A DNA stretch of 64,000 nt, taken from Kitasatospora sp. NBC_01266 (lineage in GTDB: Bacteria > Actinomycetota > Actinomycetes > Streptomycetales > Streptomycetaceae). The stretch spans positions 5,580,001 to 5,644,000 of the forward strand of contig NZ_CP108458.1 in assembly GCF_036242395.1 (NCBI RefSeq). Direction: 5' to 3'. Made by a program: the position numbers and the translations under genes. Shown in pieces: positions 50,900 to 60,422 of the stretch; the first letter of the stretch is position 1, and every line of letters starts with the position of its first letter. The notes under the pieces are model-generated. The model was not told the origin of the DNA, made no database searches, and worked only from the letters and a program-made list of their open reading frames with translations.

Positions 50900-53800
50900 G
50901 TGCACCTCAAGAGTCTGACCCTGCGCGGCTTCAAGTCCTTCGCCTCGGCCACCACCCTGCGCTTCGAGCCGGGCATCACCTGTGTGGTCGGCCCGAACGG
51001 CTCCGGCAAGTCCAACGTGGTCGACGCGCTGTCCTGGGTGATGGGCGAGCAGGGGGTCAAGTCGCTGCGCGGCGGCAAGATGGAGGACGTCATCTTCGCC
51101 GGGACCAGCGGGCGGGCCCCACTGGGCCGGGCCGAGGTCAGTCTGACCATCGACAACAGCGACGGCGCCCTGCCGATCGACTACGCCGAGGTGACCATCA
51201 CCCGGACGATGTTCCGCAACGGCGGCAGCGAGTACGCGCTGAACGGCGACACCTGCCGGTTGCTCGACATCCAGGAGCTGCTCTCCGACTCCGGCATCGG
51301 CCGCGAGATGCACGTGATCGTCGGCCAGGGCCGACTGGACTCCGTGCTGCACGCCGACCCGATGGGCCGCCGCGCCTTCATCGAGGAGGCCGCCGGGGTG
51401 CTCAAGCACCGTAAGCGCAAGGAGAAGGCGCTGCGGAAGCTGGACGCGATGGCCGCCAACCTCAACCGGGTCCAGGACCTGGTGGCCGAACTGCGCCGCC
51501 AGCTCGGCCCGCTCGGGCGGCAGGCCAAGATCGCCCGGCGGGCCGCCGGGATCCAGGCCGAACTGCGCGACGCCCGGCTGCGGCTGCTCGCCGATGACCT
51601 GCTGACGCTGCGTCAGGCCATAAAGGCCGAGGTGGCGGACGAACTGGCGCTGCGGCTGCGGCAGTCCACCGTGGAGCAGGAGCTGCAGCGGGCCCGGCAG
51701 CGCGAGGCGGTCCTGGAGGCGCAGGTCGAGCAGCTCGGGCCGCGCCTGGAGGCCACCCGGCAAGCCTGGTACCAGCTCTCCGCGCTGATCGAGCGGACCA
51801 GGGGCACGATCGGCCTGGCCGAGGCCAAGGTCCGGCACGCCGCCGGCGAGGGCCAGGCCGAGGAGCGGCGCGGCCGCGATCCGCAGGAGCTGGCCGCCGA
51901 GGCCGAGCGGGTCCGGGCCGAGGAGGCCGCACTGGCCGAGGCACTGGAAGAGGCGCAGTACGCGCTGGCCGAGGCGGTGGAGACCAGGGCCGCCGCCGAA
52001 CGCGCGCTCACCGAGGAGGAGCAGCGGCTGAAGACGGCCGCCCGAGCCGTGGCGGACCGCCGCGAGGGGCTGGCCAGGCTGCAGGGCCAGGCCGCCGCGG
52101 CCGCCTCCCGGGCGGCCGGCGCACAGGCCGAGATCGAGCGGCTGATCACCGCCCGGGACGAGGCCGCGCTGCGGGCCGAGGCCGCGCGGGCCGAGTGGGA
52201 ACTGCTCCAGGAGCAGGTCGCGGGCCTGGAATCCGGCGACGAGCAACTGGAGGCGGCGCACGGGCAGGCACGTGAGGCGCTGGCCGGCGCCGAGCGGGAG
52301 CTGAGCGCGGCCCGCGAGGCCGCCGCCGGAGCCGAGCGCGAGCGCGCGGCCCTGACCGCCCGTCACGAGGCGCTTTCGCTGGGCCTGCGCCGCAAGGACG
52401 GCACCGGTGCGCTGCTGGACGCCGCGGGGACGCTGACCGGCCTGCTCGGCCCGGCGGCCGAGCTGCTCACCGTCACCCCCGGTCACGAGGTGGCGCTGGC
52501 CGCCGCGCTCGGCGCGGCGGCCGACGCGGTCGCGGTCGCCGACCCGGACGCGGCGAGCGCCGCGCTGCGGCTGCTGCGCGAGCGGGACGCGGGCCGCGCG
52601 GCGCTGCTGATCGCGGGCCGGCCCGACCCGGCCGACCCGGACCGGCCGACCGGGCCCGCCCCTGACGGCGCCCGCTGGGCCGCCGAGCTGGTGGCCGGCC
52701 CCGCCGAACTGCTGTGCGCGGTACGGGCCCTGCTGGCCCGCACCGCCGTGGTGGCCGATCTGGACGCCGCCCGCCGACTGCTGGCCGCCCACCCCGAGCT
52801 GACCGCCGTCACCGCTGAGGGCGACCTGCTGGCGGCCCACCTCGCCCAGGGCGGCTCGGCCGGACCACCCAGCCAGCTGGAGACCCAGGCCGCGGTGGAC
52901 GCGGCGGCCCACGCGATCGAGGAGCTGGCCGCGCGCTGCGCCGGGCTGGCCGAGCGGCTCGCCGAGGCCAAGGAGCACCGCCGCGGGTGCGCCGAGCAAC
53001 TGGACCGGCTGGCCGCCGAACGCCGCAGCGGCGAGAAGCAGCGCGCCGAGGTGGCCGGTTCGCTCGGTCGGCTCGGCGGTCAGGCGCGGGCCGCCGCCGG
53101 CGAGGCCGAGCGGGCCGCCGACGCGGTGCGGCGCGCGGAGGAGGGCCGCACCGCGTCGGCGCAGGCCGCCGCGGAGCTGGCCGAGCGGCTCGGCGCCGCC
53201 GAGGAGCTGGCCGGGGAGCAGGCCGCGGAGCCGGACCCCGCCGAGCGCGACCGGCTGGCCGAGGCCGGGACCGCCGCCCGGCAGGCCGAGTTGGAGGCCC
53301 GGCTCGCGGTGCGCACCCACGAGGAGCGGGTCCGCTCGCTGGCCGGGCGGGCCGAGAGCCTGGACCGCGCGGCCGCCGCCGAACGCGAGGCCAGGGCCCG
53401 GGCCGCCGAGCGCCGCCGCCACGCCGCCCGGCAGGCCCAGGTGGCCGGCGCGGTCGCGGCCGGCGCCCGGCAACTGCTCGCCGCCCTGGAGGTCTCCCAG
53501 GGCCGGGCGGATGCCGAGCGCACGGCGGTCGAGCAGGCCAGGGCCGAGCGGGAGAGCGCACTGCGCGCCAGCCGTGAGCGCGGCCGGGAACTCAAGGACG
53601 AGCTGGACAAGCTGGTCGACGCCGGACACCGGGACGAGGTGCTGCGGGCCGAGAAGCGGCTGCGGATCGAGCAGTTGGAGGCCCGCGCGCTGGAGGAGTT
53701 CGGCATCGAGGGGGACGACCTGCTGGCCGGCTTCGGCCCCGACCAGCCGGTCCCGCCGGCCACGCCGGAGGAGGGGCAGGAGCCGGGGGAGAGCCGTCCC

Positions 53801-54499
53801 TACGTCCGGGCCGAGCAGGAGAAGCGGCTGCGCGCGGCCGAGAAGGCGTACCAGCAGCTGGGCCGGGTGAATCCGCTGGCGCTGGAGGAGTTCGCCGCGC
53901 TGGAGGAGCGCCACCAGTTCCTCGGTGAGCAGTTGGACGACCTCAAGCGGAGCCGGCGCGACCTGCTGGAGATCATCCGGGACGTGGACCAGCGGGTCGA
54001 GCAGCTCTTCACCGCCGCCTTCCACGACACGGCCGCCCAGTTCGAGGGCGTCTTCTCCCGGCTCTTCCCCGGCGGCGAGGGCCGGCTGCTGCTGACCGAC
54101 CCCGACAACATGCTCACCACCGGGGTCGAGGTGGAGGCCCGCCCGCCGGGCAAGAAGGTCAAGCGGCTCTCGCTGCTCTCCGGCGGCGAGCGGTCGCTGA
54201 CCGCGGTGGCCATGCTGGTCGCCATCTTCAAGGCCCGGCCCAGTCCGTTCTATGTGATGGACGAGGTGGAGGCGGCGCTGGACGAGACCAACCTGCGCCG
54301 GCTGATCGCGATCATGGAGGAGCTGCGGGACAGCTCCCAGCTGATCGTGATCACCCACCAGAAACTGACCATGGAGTGCGCCGACGCGCTGTACGGCGTG
54401 ACCATGAAGGGCGACGGGATCTCCCAGGTGATCAGCCAGCGGCTGCGTCCGGAGCACCGCGAGCGGCGGGCCCCGGGACCCCGGGAGGCAACGGTCTGA
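50900..54499 (+). CDS. smc: Chromosome segregation protein SMC
   Basis: SMC is the ATPase of the condensin-like complex that organises and segregates chromosomes. The 1199-residue protein has Walker A GPNGSGKSNVVDALSWV (residues about 32-48), long coiled coils with Ala/Glu/Arg repeats, a hinge near 510-640 and the C-terminal signature LSLLSGGERSLTAVAMLV and Walker B PFYVMDEVEAALDETN. The GTG at 50900 (start HLKSLTLRGFKSFA) matches the family; an in-frame TTG at 50834 adds 22 doubtful residues. ScpA/ScpB genes are not here. Confidence 0.96.
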   Translation: MHLKSLTLRGFKSFASATTLRFEPGITCVVGPNGSGKSNVVDALSWVMGEQGVKSLRGGKMEDVIFAGTSGRAPLGRAEVSLTIDNSDGALPIDYAEVTITRTMFRNGGSEYALNGDTCRLLDIQELLSDSGIGREMHVIVGQGRLDSVLHADPMGRRAFIEEAAGVLKHRKRKEKALRKLDAMAANLNRVQDLVAELRRQLGPLGRQAKIARRAAGIQAELRDARLRLLADDLLTLRQAIKAEVADELALRLRQSTVEQELQRARQREAVLEAQVEQLGPRLEATRQAWYQLSALIERTRGTIGLAEAKVRHAAGEGQAEERRGRDPQELAAEAERVRAEEAALAEALEEAQYALAEAVETRAAAERALTEEEQRLKTAARAVADRREGLARLQGQAAAAASRAAGAQAEIERLITARDEAALRAEAARAEWELLQEQVAGLESGDEQLEAAHGQAREALAGAERELSAAREAAAGAERERAALTARHEALSLGLRRKDGTGALLDAAGTLTGLLGPAAELLTVTPGHEVALAAALGAAADAVAVADPDAASAALRLLRERDAGRAALLIAGRPDPADPDRPTGPAPDGARWAAELVAGPAELLCAVRALLARTAVVADLDAARRLLAAHPELTAVTAEGDLLAAHLAQGGSAGPPSQLETQAAVDAAAHAIEELAARCAGLAERLAEAKEHRRGCAEQLDRLAAERRSGEKQRAEVAGSLGRLGGQARAAAGEAERAADAVRRAEEGRTASAQAAAELAERLGAAEELAGEQAAEPDPAERDRLAEAGTAARQAELEARLAVRTHEERVRSLAGRAESLDRAAAAEREARARAAERRRHAARQAQVAGAVAAGARQLLAALEVSQGRADAERTAVEQARAERESALRASRERGRELKDELDKLVDAGHRDEVLRAEKRLRIEQLEARALEEFGIEGDDLLAGFGPDQPVPPATPEEGQEPGESRPYVRAEQEKRLRAAEKAYQQLGRVNPLALEEFAALEERHQFLGEQLDDLKRSRRDLLEIIRDVDQRVEQLFTAAFHDTAAQFEGVFSRLFPGGEGRLLLTDPDNMLTTGVEVEARPPGKKVKRLSLLSGGERSLTAVAMLVAIFKARPSPFYVMDEVEAALDETNLRRLIAIMEELRDSSQLIVITHQKLTMECADALYGVTMKGDGISQVISQRLRPEHRERRAPGPREATV

Positions 54500-54547
54500 G
54501 CACGGTTACCGCCGCTGGGGCCCGGTGTCACTGATACTGGGGTGGTT

Positions 54548-55747
54548 ATGGAATACGTGATCCTTGCCGTAGTCATCGCCGTGATCGCCGTTGGTGCGGT
54601 CGCCGGCCTCGTCGTCAGCGGCAGACGACGTAAGGAACTGCCCCCGGTCCAGCGGCCGACCACCATCGAGCCGAAGACCCCGAGCGAGCCGCAGGTCGGT
54701 GACGAGGCGGCGGCGCCGAGCCAGGCGCCGGTGCAGACCGTCGAGGAGGTCGAACTCCCCGAGGCGGCCGAGACCGTCGAGGCCGAGCAGGCCGTCGAGG
54801 CGCCCGCCATCGAGGTGCCCGAGCCGACCGCGGGCCGGCTGGTGCGGCTGCGCTCGCGGCTGTCGCGCTCGCAGAACTCGCTCGGCAAGGGCCTGCTGAC
54901 CCTGCTCTCCCGGGACCGGCTGGACGAGGACACCTGGGAGGAGATCGAGGAGACCCTGCTCACCGCCGACGTCGGCGTGGCTCCGACCCAGGAGCTGGTC
55001 GAGCGGCTGCGCACCCGGGTCAAGGTGCTCGGCACCCGCACCCCGGCCGAGCTGCGCGCGCTGCTGCACGAGGAGCTGGTCGCGCTGATCGGCACCGAGG
55101 CCGACCGCTCGCTGAAGACCGCCAAGCACGAGGACGGCCGCCCGGCGGTGGTGCTGGTGGTCGGCGTCAACGGAGTCGGCAAGACCACCACCTCCGGCAA
55201 GCTCGGCCGGGTGCTGGTGGCCGACGGCCGCACGGTGGTGCTCGGCGCCGCCGACACCTTCCGCGCCGCCGCGGCCGACCAGTTGCAGACCTGGGGCGAG
55301 CGGGTCGGGGCGCGCACCGTGCGCGGGCCCGAGGGCGGCGACCCGGCCTCGGTCGCGTTCGACGCGGTCAAGGAGGGCATCGCCGAGGGCGCCGACACCG
55401 TGCTGATCGACACCGCGGGCCGGCTGCACACCAAGACCGGCCTGATGGACGAGCTGGGCAAGGTCAAGCGGGTGGTCGAGAAGCACGGCCCGGTGGACGA
55501 GGTGCTGCTGGTGCTGGACGCCACCACCGGGCAGAACGGTCTGGTGCAGGCCCGGGTCTTCGCCGAGGTGGTGGACATCACCGGCATCGTGCTGACCAAG
55601 CTGGACGGCACCGCCAAGGGCGGCATCGTGGTCGCGGTGCAGCGTGATCTGGGCGTGCCGGTCAAGCTGATCGGCCTGGGTGAGGGTGCCGACGACCTGG
55701 CGCCGTTCGAGCCGGGCGCGTTCGTCGACGCGCTGATCGGAGACTGA
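54548..55747 (+). CDS. ftsY: Signal recognition particle receptor FtsY
   Basis: FtsY docks the SRP-ribosome complex at the membrane. The 399-residue protein has an N-terminal transmembrane helix (YVILAVVIAVIAVGAVAGLV), an acidic A-domain rich in Glu/Pro/Ala, then the NG domain with the P-loop VVGVNGVGKTTTSGKLGR, DTAGRLHTKTGLMDELGK and VLTKLDGTAKGG. Actinobacterial FtsY commonly has such a membrane anchor. The ATG at 54548 is preferred over GTG at 54542. It follows smc by 48 bases and its partner ffh lies 7 kb downstream. Confidence 0.95.
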   Translation: MEYVILAVVIAVIAVGAVAGLVVSGRRRKELPPVQRPTTIEPKTPSEPQVGDEAAAPSQAPVQTVEEVELPEAAETVEAEQAVEAPAIEVPEPTAGRLVRLRSRLSRSQNSLGKGLLTLLSRDRLDEDTWEEIEETLLTADVGVAPTQELVERLRTRVKVLGTRTPAELRALLHEELVALIGTEADRSLKTAKHEDGRPAVVLVVGVNGVGKTTTSGKLGRVLVADGRTVVLGAADTFRAAAADQLQTWGERVGARTVRGPEGGDPASVAFDAVKEGIAEGADTVLIDTAGRLHTKTGLMDELGKVKRVVEKHGPVDEVLLVLDATTGQNGLVQARVFAEVVDITGIVLTKLDGTAKGGIVVAVQRDLGVPVKLIGLGEGADDLAPFEPGAFVDALIGD

Positions 55748-55778
55748 GACCGGCGGCTGACAGCCGCTCGGTAGCACT

Positions 55779-55809
55779 GGGGCGTCCTTCCCGTCGGGAG
55801 GGGCGCCCC
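55779..55809. terminator. Bidirectional hairpin between ftsY and the primase-like gene
   Basis: A 14-bp stem, 55779-55792 with 55796-55809, with G-T wobbles and a 3-base loop, lies between convergent genes. Confidence 0.75.
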
Positions 55810-55836
55810 GGCTCTTTCGCTCAGAAGGCCGGCGGC

Positions 55837-56562
55837 TCAGGAAGCCAGCCAGGCTGGCGACAGCATCGGCTGGACCGCCGCCCGCTCCCGCCCGCGGTGG
55901 CACGCGTAGGCGAGGGTGCCGAGCAGCAGCCGGGCCTCCGGCGGGCGGGCCGCGCTCTCCCGGCAGGGGTGGCGCAGCCAGCGCACCTGTCCCAGGCCGG
56001 GCAGCACGGTGGGCGGCGCGGCCAGATAGGCACCCTCGCCGTGGCAGCCGAGGTCGAGCGCGGCGTCGTCCCAGCCCATCCGGTAGAGCAGGTCGGGCAG
56101 TTTCTCGGCGGTGCCGCAGGCCACGAAGAAGAGCAGCCGGCCGGTGGGCGCGGCGAGCACCGGGCCCACCTGGGTGCCCATCCGCTCCAGCCGGACCAGG
56201 GCCCGCAGCCCGGCCGGCTCGGGCACGTCCAGTACGTCGAAGCCGCGCCCGGCCGGCAGCAGCACGCTGGCCTGCGGATCGCCGTCCCAGAGCGCCCGTG
56301 CCTCGTGCGCGCTCGCGCCGGCCGGTAGTTCGCGGACCGGGACGCCGTGCGGCGGGTGCAGTCCCGGAGCCGCGCAGTGCGGCCGACCGCAGGCGCAACC
56401 GCCGCCAAGCCGCGGCCGGGCACTCGACCCGGTCCGGACCGGCGAGCCGCCGAGGGCGACCGTCCAGCCCCAGCGCCCGGCGTACTCGGCCGCTGCCATG
56501 TACGCGGTGGCGCGGGTGCGGCGGCGCGAGCCGAACCTCAGATCGCCGAACAGGTTGTCCAT
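55837..56562 (-). CDS. Primase/polymerase-like N-terminal domain protein
   Basis: The 241-residue protein begins MDNLFGDLRFGSRRRTRATA and has the AYMAAAEYAGRWGWTVALGG helix-strand start, a CACGRPHCAAPGLHP Cys/His cluster and a LLPAGRGFDVLDVPEP region that together resemble the bifunctional DNA primase/polymerase (Prim-Pol, AEP) N-terminal domain. In full AEP enzymes the DxD metal motif follows; here VLDVPEP is the closest match and catalysis is unproven. The homologue next to nsdA in S. coelicolor is annotated similarly as I recall. The ATG at 56562 has GGGGGAGG very close (one base), which is unusual; a downstream start is possible. It is divergent from nsdA. Confidence 0.7.
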   Translation of the reverse strand: MDNLFGDLRFGSRRRTRATAYMAAAEYAGRWGWTVALGGSPVRTGSSARPRLGGGCACGRPHCAAPGLHPPHGVPVRELPAGASAHEARALWDGDPQASVLLPAGRGFDVLDVPEPAGLRALVRLERMGTQVGPVLAAPTGRLLFFVACGTAEKLPDLLYRMGWDDAALDLGCHGEGAYLAAPPTVLPGLGQVRWLRHPCRESAARPPEARLLLGTLAYACHRGRERAAVQPMLSPAWLAS

Positions 56563-56910
56563 GCCTCCCCCAACAGAATTCGGTTGCCGGCGGTTACGGG
56601 ACTGTGACGTACCGTCAAATTCTCGCGTCCGGCGTGTGTTCTCGCTCGACGGCGCGCGGCGGGCAGCGCGCGCTGTTGAATGCTTTCGCCGGTGGGGCTG
56701 CCCCGGGGCGGGTCCGGCTACCAGTGAAGCGCCGGTGGCGGGATCGCGGATCCACTCGGGGGGTGGCGAATGGTGGCGTTTCCCGGCGAAGCATCCCCCG
56801 GACGGCTCATGGCAGGTTACGTTCAGCACGCGGACCAGGGCAGTGGGTACGCGGGCGGGACAAATGAGCAGACTCCGAACGGGGTCGGGCGGGACAGGGG
56901 TGGACCCTCA
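56563..56910. promoter_or_regulatory. 348-base divergent gap between the primase-like gene and nsdA
   Basis: No gene is supported here, although the nsdA frame is open back to 56770. The part 56575-56625 is AT-richer (ACTGTGACGTACCGTCAAAT) and likely holds promoter elements; GTGACGTACCGTCA is a near-palindrome (TGACG-TAC-CGTCA at 56606-56618) that could be an operator. Confidence 0.45.
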
Positions 56911-58368
56911 ATGGCAGAGAAGCAGCCCAACGAGAAACTGACGGCGTGGTTCGCCCGCAGCGGCTGGTCCAAGGGCGAGTTCGCCAGGCAGGTCAACCGG
57001 CAGGCCCGCACGCTGGGTGCGCACCACGTCAGCACCGACACCTCGCGGGTGCGCCGCTGGCTGGACGGCGAGCAGCCGCGGGAGCCGATCCCGAAGATCA
57101 TGGCGGACCTCTTCTCCGAGCGCTTCGGCTCGGTGGTCTCGGTCGAGGACCTGGGCCTGCGCACCGTCGTCCCCGTCTCCACGGTGGCCGGCGGCGGGGT
57201 CGACCTGCCCTGGAGCGGGCCGCAGACGGTGCAGCTGATCAGCGAGTACTCCCGCAGCGACCTGATGCTCAACCGCCGTGGCTTCCTCGGCACTTCGCTG
57301 GCGCTGACGGCCGGCGCCGCGCTGATCGAGCCGATGCAGCGCTGGCTCACCCCGGGCCCCGGCGGCTCGCCCACGCCGATCCTGGCGGCGGCCAACGGCG
57401 GTGAGCCCTACACCGGCCGGCTCTCCGAGCCGGAGCTGCAGCTACTGGAGCAGACCACCGTGATGTTCCGGCAGTGGGACGCGCAGAACGGCGGCGGCCT
57501 GCGCCGCAAGGCGGTGGTCGGCCAGCTGCACGAGGTCACCGACCTGCTGCAGGAGACCTACCCGGTGCAGGTGACCCAGCGGCTCTTCCGGCTCACCGCC
57601 GAACTCGCCCACCTGGCCGGCTGGATGTCCTACGACGTGGGCATGCACCCGAGCGCGCAGAAGTACTACGTGCTGGCGCTGCACGCGGCCAAGGAGGCCG
57701 GCGACCGCCCGTTCGGCGCGCTGATCCTCACCGACATGAGCCGCCAGATGATCCACCTGAACCGCGGCGAGGACGCCCTGGAGCTGATCCACCTGGCCCA
57801 GTACGGCAGCCGGGACACCGCCACCCCGCGCCAGCAGGCGCTGCTCTACGCGATGGAGGCGCGGGCGTACTCCAACATCGGCGAGGTCAACCGCTGCGCC
57901 CGCGCGGTCCGGTTGGCCGAGGACACCTTCACCGACGCCGGGCCGATCGAGCAGGACCCCAACTGGCTGCGGTTCTTCTCCAAGGCGGAGCTCTACGCGG
58001 AGAACGCGCACTCCTTCCGCGACCTGGCCTACCACTCCTCGCGCAGCCCGCGGTACGCCTCGATGGCCGAGCCGGTGATGGCCACCGCGGTGGACCTGTT
58101 CCGTGCGGACAAGGAGAACCACACCCGCTCCTACGCCTTCAACCTGGTCGGCATGGCCAGCGTGCACCTGCTGCGCGGCGAGCCGGAGCAGGCGGCTTCG
58201 GTGGCCGAGGAGGCGGTGGACATCGCCGGAAAGGTGCGCTCGGAGCGGCTCAACACCCGGGTCCGCAAGACCTCGGCGACGGCGAGCCGGGACTACCGCT
58301 CGGTTCCGGCCGTCAACCGGCTGGCCGAGCTGGTGGTGGATCAGATTCCGGAGTACGAGGCGGTCTGA
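56911..58368 (+). CDS. nsdA: NsdA-type negative regulator of differentiation
   Basis: NsdA represses sporulation and antibiotic synthesis in S. coelicolor; its mechanism is unresolved. The 485-residue protein has a short N-terminal HTH-like region (NEKLTAWFARSGWSKGEFAR...RVRRWLDGEQPREPIPKIMA), a twin-arginine-like hydrophobic segment (NRRGFLGTSLALTAGAAL) near 130, and a long TPR-like alpha-solenoid with NQLQLLEQTT-type helices and a tail of RDLAYHSSRSPRYASMA. The ATG at 56911 fits the known MADKPANEKL start; upstream in-frame ATGs are rejected. It is followed by the amtB operon. Confidence 0.9.
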   Translation: MAEKQPNEKLTAWFARSGWSKGEFARQVNRQARTLGAHHVSTDTSRVRRWLDGEQPREPIPKIMADLFSERFGSVVSVEDLGLRTVVPVSTVAGGGVDLPWSGPQTVQLISEYSRSDLMLNRRGFLGTSLALTAGAALIEPMQRWLTPGPGGSPTPILAAANGGEPYTGRLSEPELQLLEQTTVMFRQWDAQNGGGLRRKAVVGQLHEVTDLLQETYPVQVTQRLFRLTAELAHLAGWMSYDVGMHPSAQKYYVLALHAAKEAGDRPFGALILTDMSRQMIHLNRGEDALELIHLAQYGSRDTATPRQQALLYAMEARAYSNIGEVNRCARAVRLAEDTFTDAGPIEQDPNWLRFFSKAELYAENAHSFRDLAYHSSRSPRYASMAEPVMATAVDLFRADKENHTRSYAFNLVGMASVHLLRGEPEQAASVAEEAVDIAGKVRSERLNTRVRKTSATASRDYRSVPAVNRLAELVVDQIPEYEAV

Positions 58369-58464
58369 CCCTCATCCTTTCGGTGGACCCGGGGTGATCG
58401 GTTGGGTACCCCGGGTGGTGTGCGGCGGTACGGTACCTCACGGCCTGTCATGGCACGGCCGTAG

Positions 58465-58511
58465 TTCACGCACCCGTAACGGGTGCGTCAACCGTGTCAC
58501 CACGGCGAAAC
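58465..58511 (+). promoter_or_regulatory. GlnR-box-like elements upstream of amtB
   Basis: GTCAC-N6-GAAAC at 58496-58511 matches the streptomycete GlnR half-box (gTnAC-N6-GaAAC). Upstream, TTCAC-N6-GTAAC-N6-GTCAA at 58465-58491 is a looser copy of the same pattern. Both lie within 165 bases of the amtB start, as expected for GlnR control of amtB-glnB-glnD. Confidence 0.55.
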
Positions 58512-58628
58512 ACCGAGCCGCACTGGCCGAAACCCGTCTTCGGCACTCTCCTCTTCATCGCCGACACCCCGGGTGGCACGGGACAGGGATCCCGAGGGTG
58601 GCGCGGCGGACACCTGGAGGAGACGCCG

Positions 58629-60017
58629 ATGCCGGACGGCTTCAGCGCGGGCGATACCGCCTTCGTGCTCATCAGTGCGGCCCTGGTCATGTTGATGACC
58701 CCGGGCCTGGCCTTCTTCTACGGCGGCATGGTGAGGGTCAAGAGCACCCTCAACATGCTGGTCATGAGCTTCATCTCGCTGGCCATCGTCAGCGTGCTCT
58801 GGGTGCTCTACGGCTACACCCTCAGCTTCGGCAAGGACGCGGGCGCCGGCCTGATCGGCAACCTCGACCACCTCGGGATGCGCGGCATCGGCCTGAACGA
58901 CCTGAACGGTTCGATCCCGGTCACCGCCTTCGCGGCCTTCCAGCTGATGTTCGCGGTGATCACCCCGGCGCTGATCAGCGGCGCGATCGCGGACCGGGCC
59001 AAGTTCACCGCCTGGTCGCTGTTCGTCGCGCTCTGGGTGACGGTCGTCTACTTCCCGGTCGCGCACTGGGTCTTCTTCACCGACAACGGGCACGGCGGCT
59101 GGCTGGTCGACCACCTGGGCGTGATCGACTTCGCCGGCGGCACCGCCGTGCACATCAACGCCGGGGTCGCCGGGTTCGCGCTCTGCCTGGTGCTGGGCAA
59201 GCGGGTCGGCTTCAAGAAGGACCCGATGCGCCCGCACAGCCTGCCGCTGGTGATGCTCGGCTCCGGCCTGCTCTGGTTCGGCTGGTTCGGCTTCAACGCC
59301 GGCTCGGCGCTGGCCGCCAACGGCGTGGCCGGTATGGCCTTCATGAACACCCAGGTCGCCACCGCCGCCGCGATGCTCGGCTGGCTGGCCTACGAGAAGC
59401 TGAAGCACGGCGCCTTCACCTCGCTCGGTGCCGCCTCCGGCGCGGTGGCGGGCCTGGTCGCCATCACCCCGGCCTGCGGCTCGGTCTCGATGCTCGGGGC
59501 GATCGCCATCGGCCTGATCGCCGGCGCCGTCTGCGCGGCGGCGATCAGCCTCAAGTACCGGCTCGGCTTCGACGACTCGCTCGACGTGGTGGGCGTGCAC
59601 GCGGTCGGCGGGGCGATCGGCTCGGTGCTGATCGGCCTCTTCGCCACCGGCCACGTCGGCCAGAGCGCCAAGGGCCTGTTCTACGGCGGCGGTCTCGACC
59701 AGCTCGGCAAGCAGGTGATCGGCGTGGTCGTGGTCGCGGTCTACTCCTTCGTGCTTTCCTGGCTGCTCGGCCAGGCGATCCAGAAGACGATCGGCTTCCG
59801 GGTCACCGAGGAGGTCGAGGTGGCCGGCATCGACCAGGCCGAACACGCTGAGAGCGCCTACGACTTCAGCACGGTGGGGGCTAGCCTGACCCGTGCGCTG
59901 GGCACCCCCGCGGCCGCCCGGCCGGCCGAGCAGGTGGCCGCCGGGGCGTCGGTCGGGAATCCGGCCGGGAAGTCCGCCGAGAACAAGTCCGACAAGACCG
60001 AGGTCGATGCCCGATGA
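58629..60017 (+). CDS. amtB: Ammonium transporter AmtB
   Basis: AmtB is a trimeric ammonium channel of the plasma membrane. The 462-residue protein has eleven predicted helices, starting with the AFVLISAALVMLMTPGLAFF segment, the twin-His pore residues in DFAGGTAVHINAG and DVVGVHAVGGAIG, and a hydrophilic C-terminal extension of about 70 residues with Ala/Lys/Asp-rich disorder, longer than in E. coli. GGAGGAG lies 5 bases before the ATG at 58629. The stop overlaps the glnB start by ATGA, so expression of transporter and PII regulator is coupled. Confidence 0.95.
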   Translation: MPDGFSAGDTAFVLISAALVMLMTPGLAFFYGGMVRVKSTLNMLVMSFISLAIVSVLWVLYGYTLSFGKDAGAGLIGNLDHLGMRGIGLNDLNGSIPVTAFAAFQLMFAVITPALISGAIADRAKFTAWSLFVALWVTVVYFPVAHWVFFTDNGHGGWLVDHLGVIDFAGGTAVHINAGVAGFALCLVLGKRVGFKKDPMRPHSLPLVMLGSGLLWFGWFGFNAGSALAANGVAGMAFMNTQVATAAAMLGWLAYEKLKHGAFTSLGAASGAVAGLVAITPACGSVSMLGAIAIGLIAGAVCAAAISLKYRLGFDDSLDVVGVHAVGGAIGSVLIGLFATGHVGQSAKGLFYGGGLDQLGKQVIGVVVVAVYSFVLSWLLGQAIQKTIGFRVTEEVEVAGIDQAEHAESAYDFSTVGASLTRALGTPAAARPAEQVAAGASVGNPAGKSAENKSDKTEVDAR

Positions 60018-60352
60018 AGCTGATCACCGCAGTCGTCAAGCCCCACCAGCTGGAGCCGGTCAAGGAGGCGCTGCAGTCCTACGGGGTCCAGGGCCTGACC
60101 GTCACCGAGGCCAGCGGCTATGGCCGCCAGCGCGGTCACACCGAGGTCTACCGGGGCGCCGAGTACACCGTCGACCTGGTGCCGAAGGTCCGGATAGAGG
60201 TGCTGGTGGAGGACGCCGACGAGCAGGACGTGATCGACGTCCTGGTCAAGGCCGCCCGCACCGGGCGGATCGGCGACGGCAAGGTCTGGAGTGTCCCGGT
60301 GGACACCGTGGTCCGGGTACGGACCGGCGAGCGCGGGCCCGACGCGCTCTGA
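60014..60352 (+). CDS. glnB: Nitrogen regulatory protein PII (GlnB/GlnK type)
   Basis: PII is a trimeric signal protein sensing ATP/ADP and 2-oxoglutarate. The 112-residue protein keeps the T-loop with Tyr46 and Tyr51 (HTEVYRGAEYTVDLVPK), Tyr51 being the site that Streptomyces GlnD adenylylates rather than uridylylates, and the nucleotide-binding RTGRIGDGKVW. The ATG overlaps amtB, and glnD follows 70 bases later. Streptomyces PII does not control GlnR-regulated genes as in enterics; its partner in this operon is likely AmtB. Confidence 0.95.
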   Translation: MKLITAVVKPHQLEPVKEALQSYGVQGLTVTEASGYGRQRGHTEVYRGAEYTVDLVPKVRIEVLVEDADEQDVIDVLVKAARTGRIGDGKVWSVPVDTVVRVRTGERGPDAL

Positions 60353-60422
60353 TCCTCACGCAGCAGCGGACCCGCGAACCACCCGGCGCGGGTCCGCTCG
60401 CCCGTTCCACGGAGTCGCCGTG

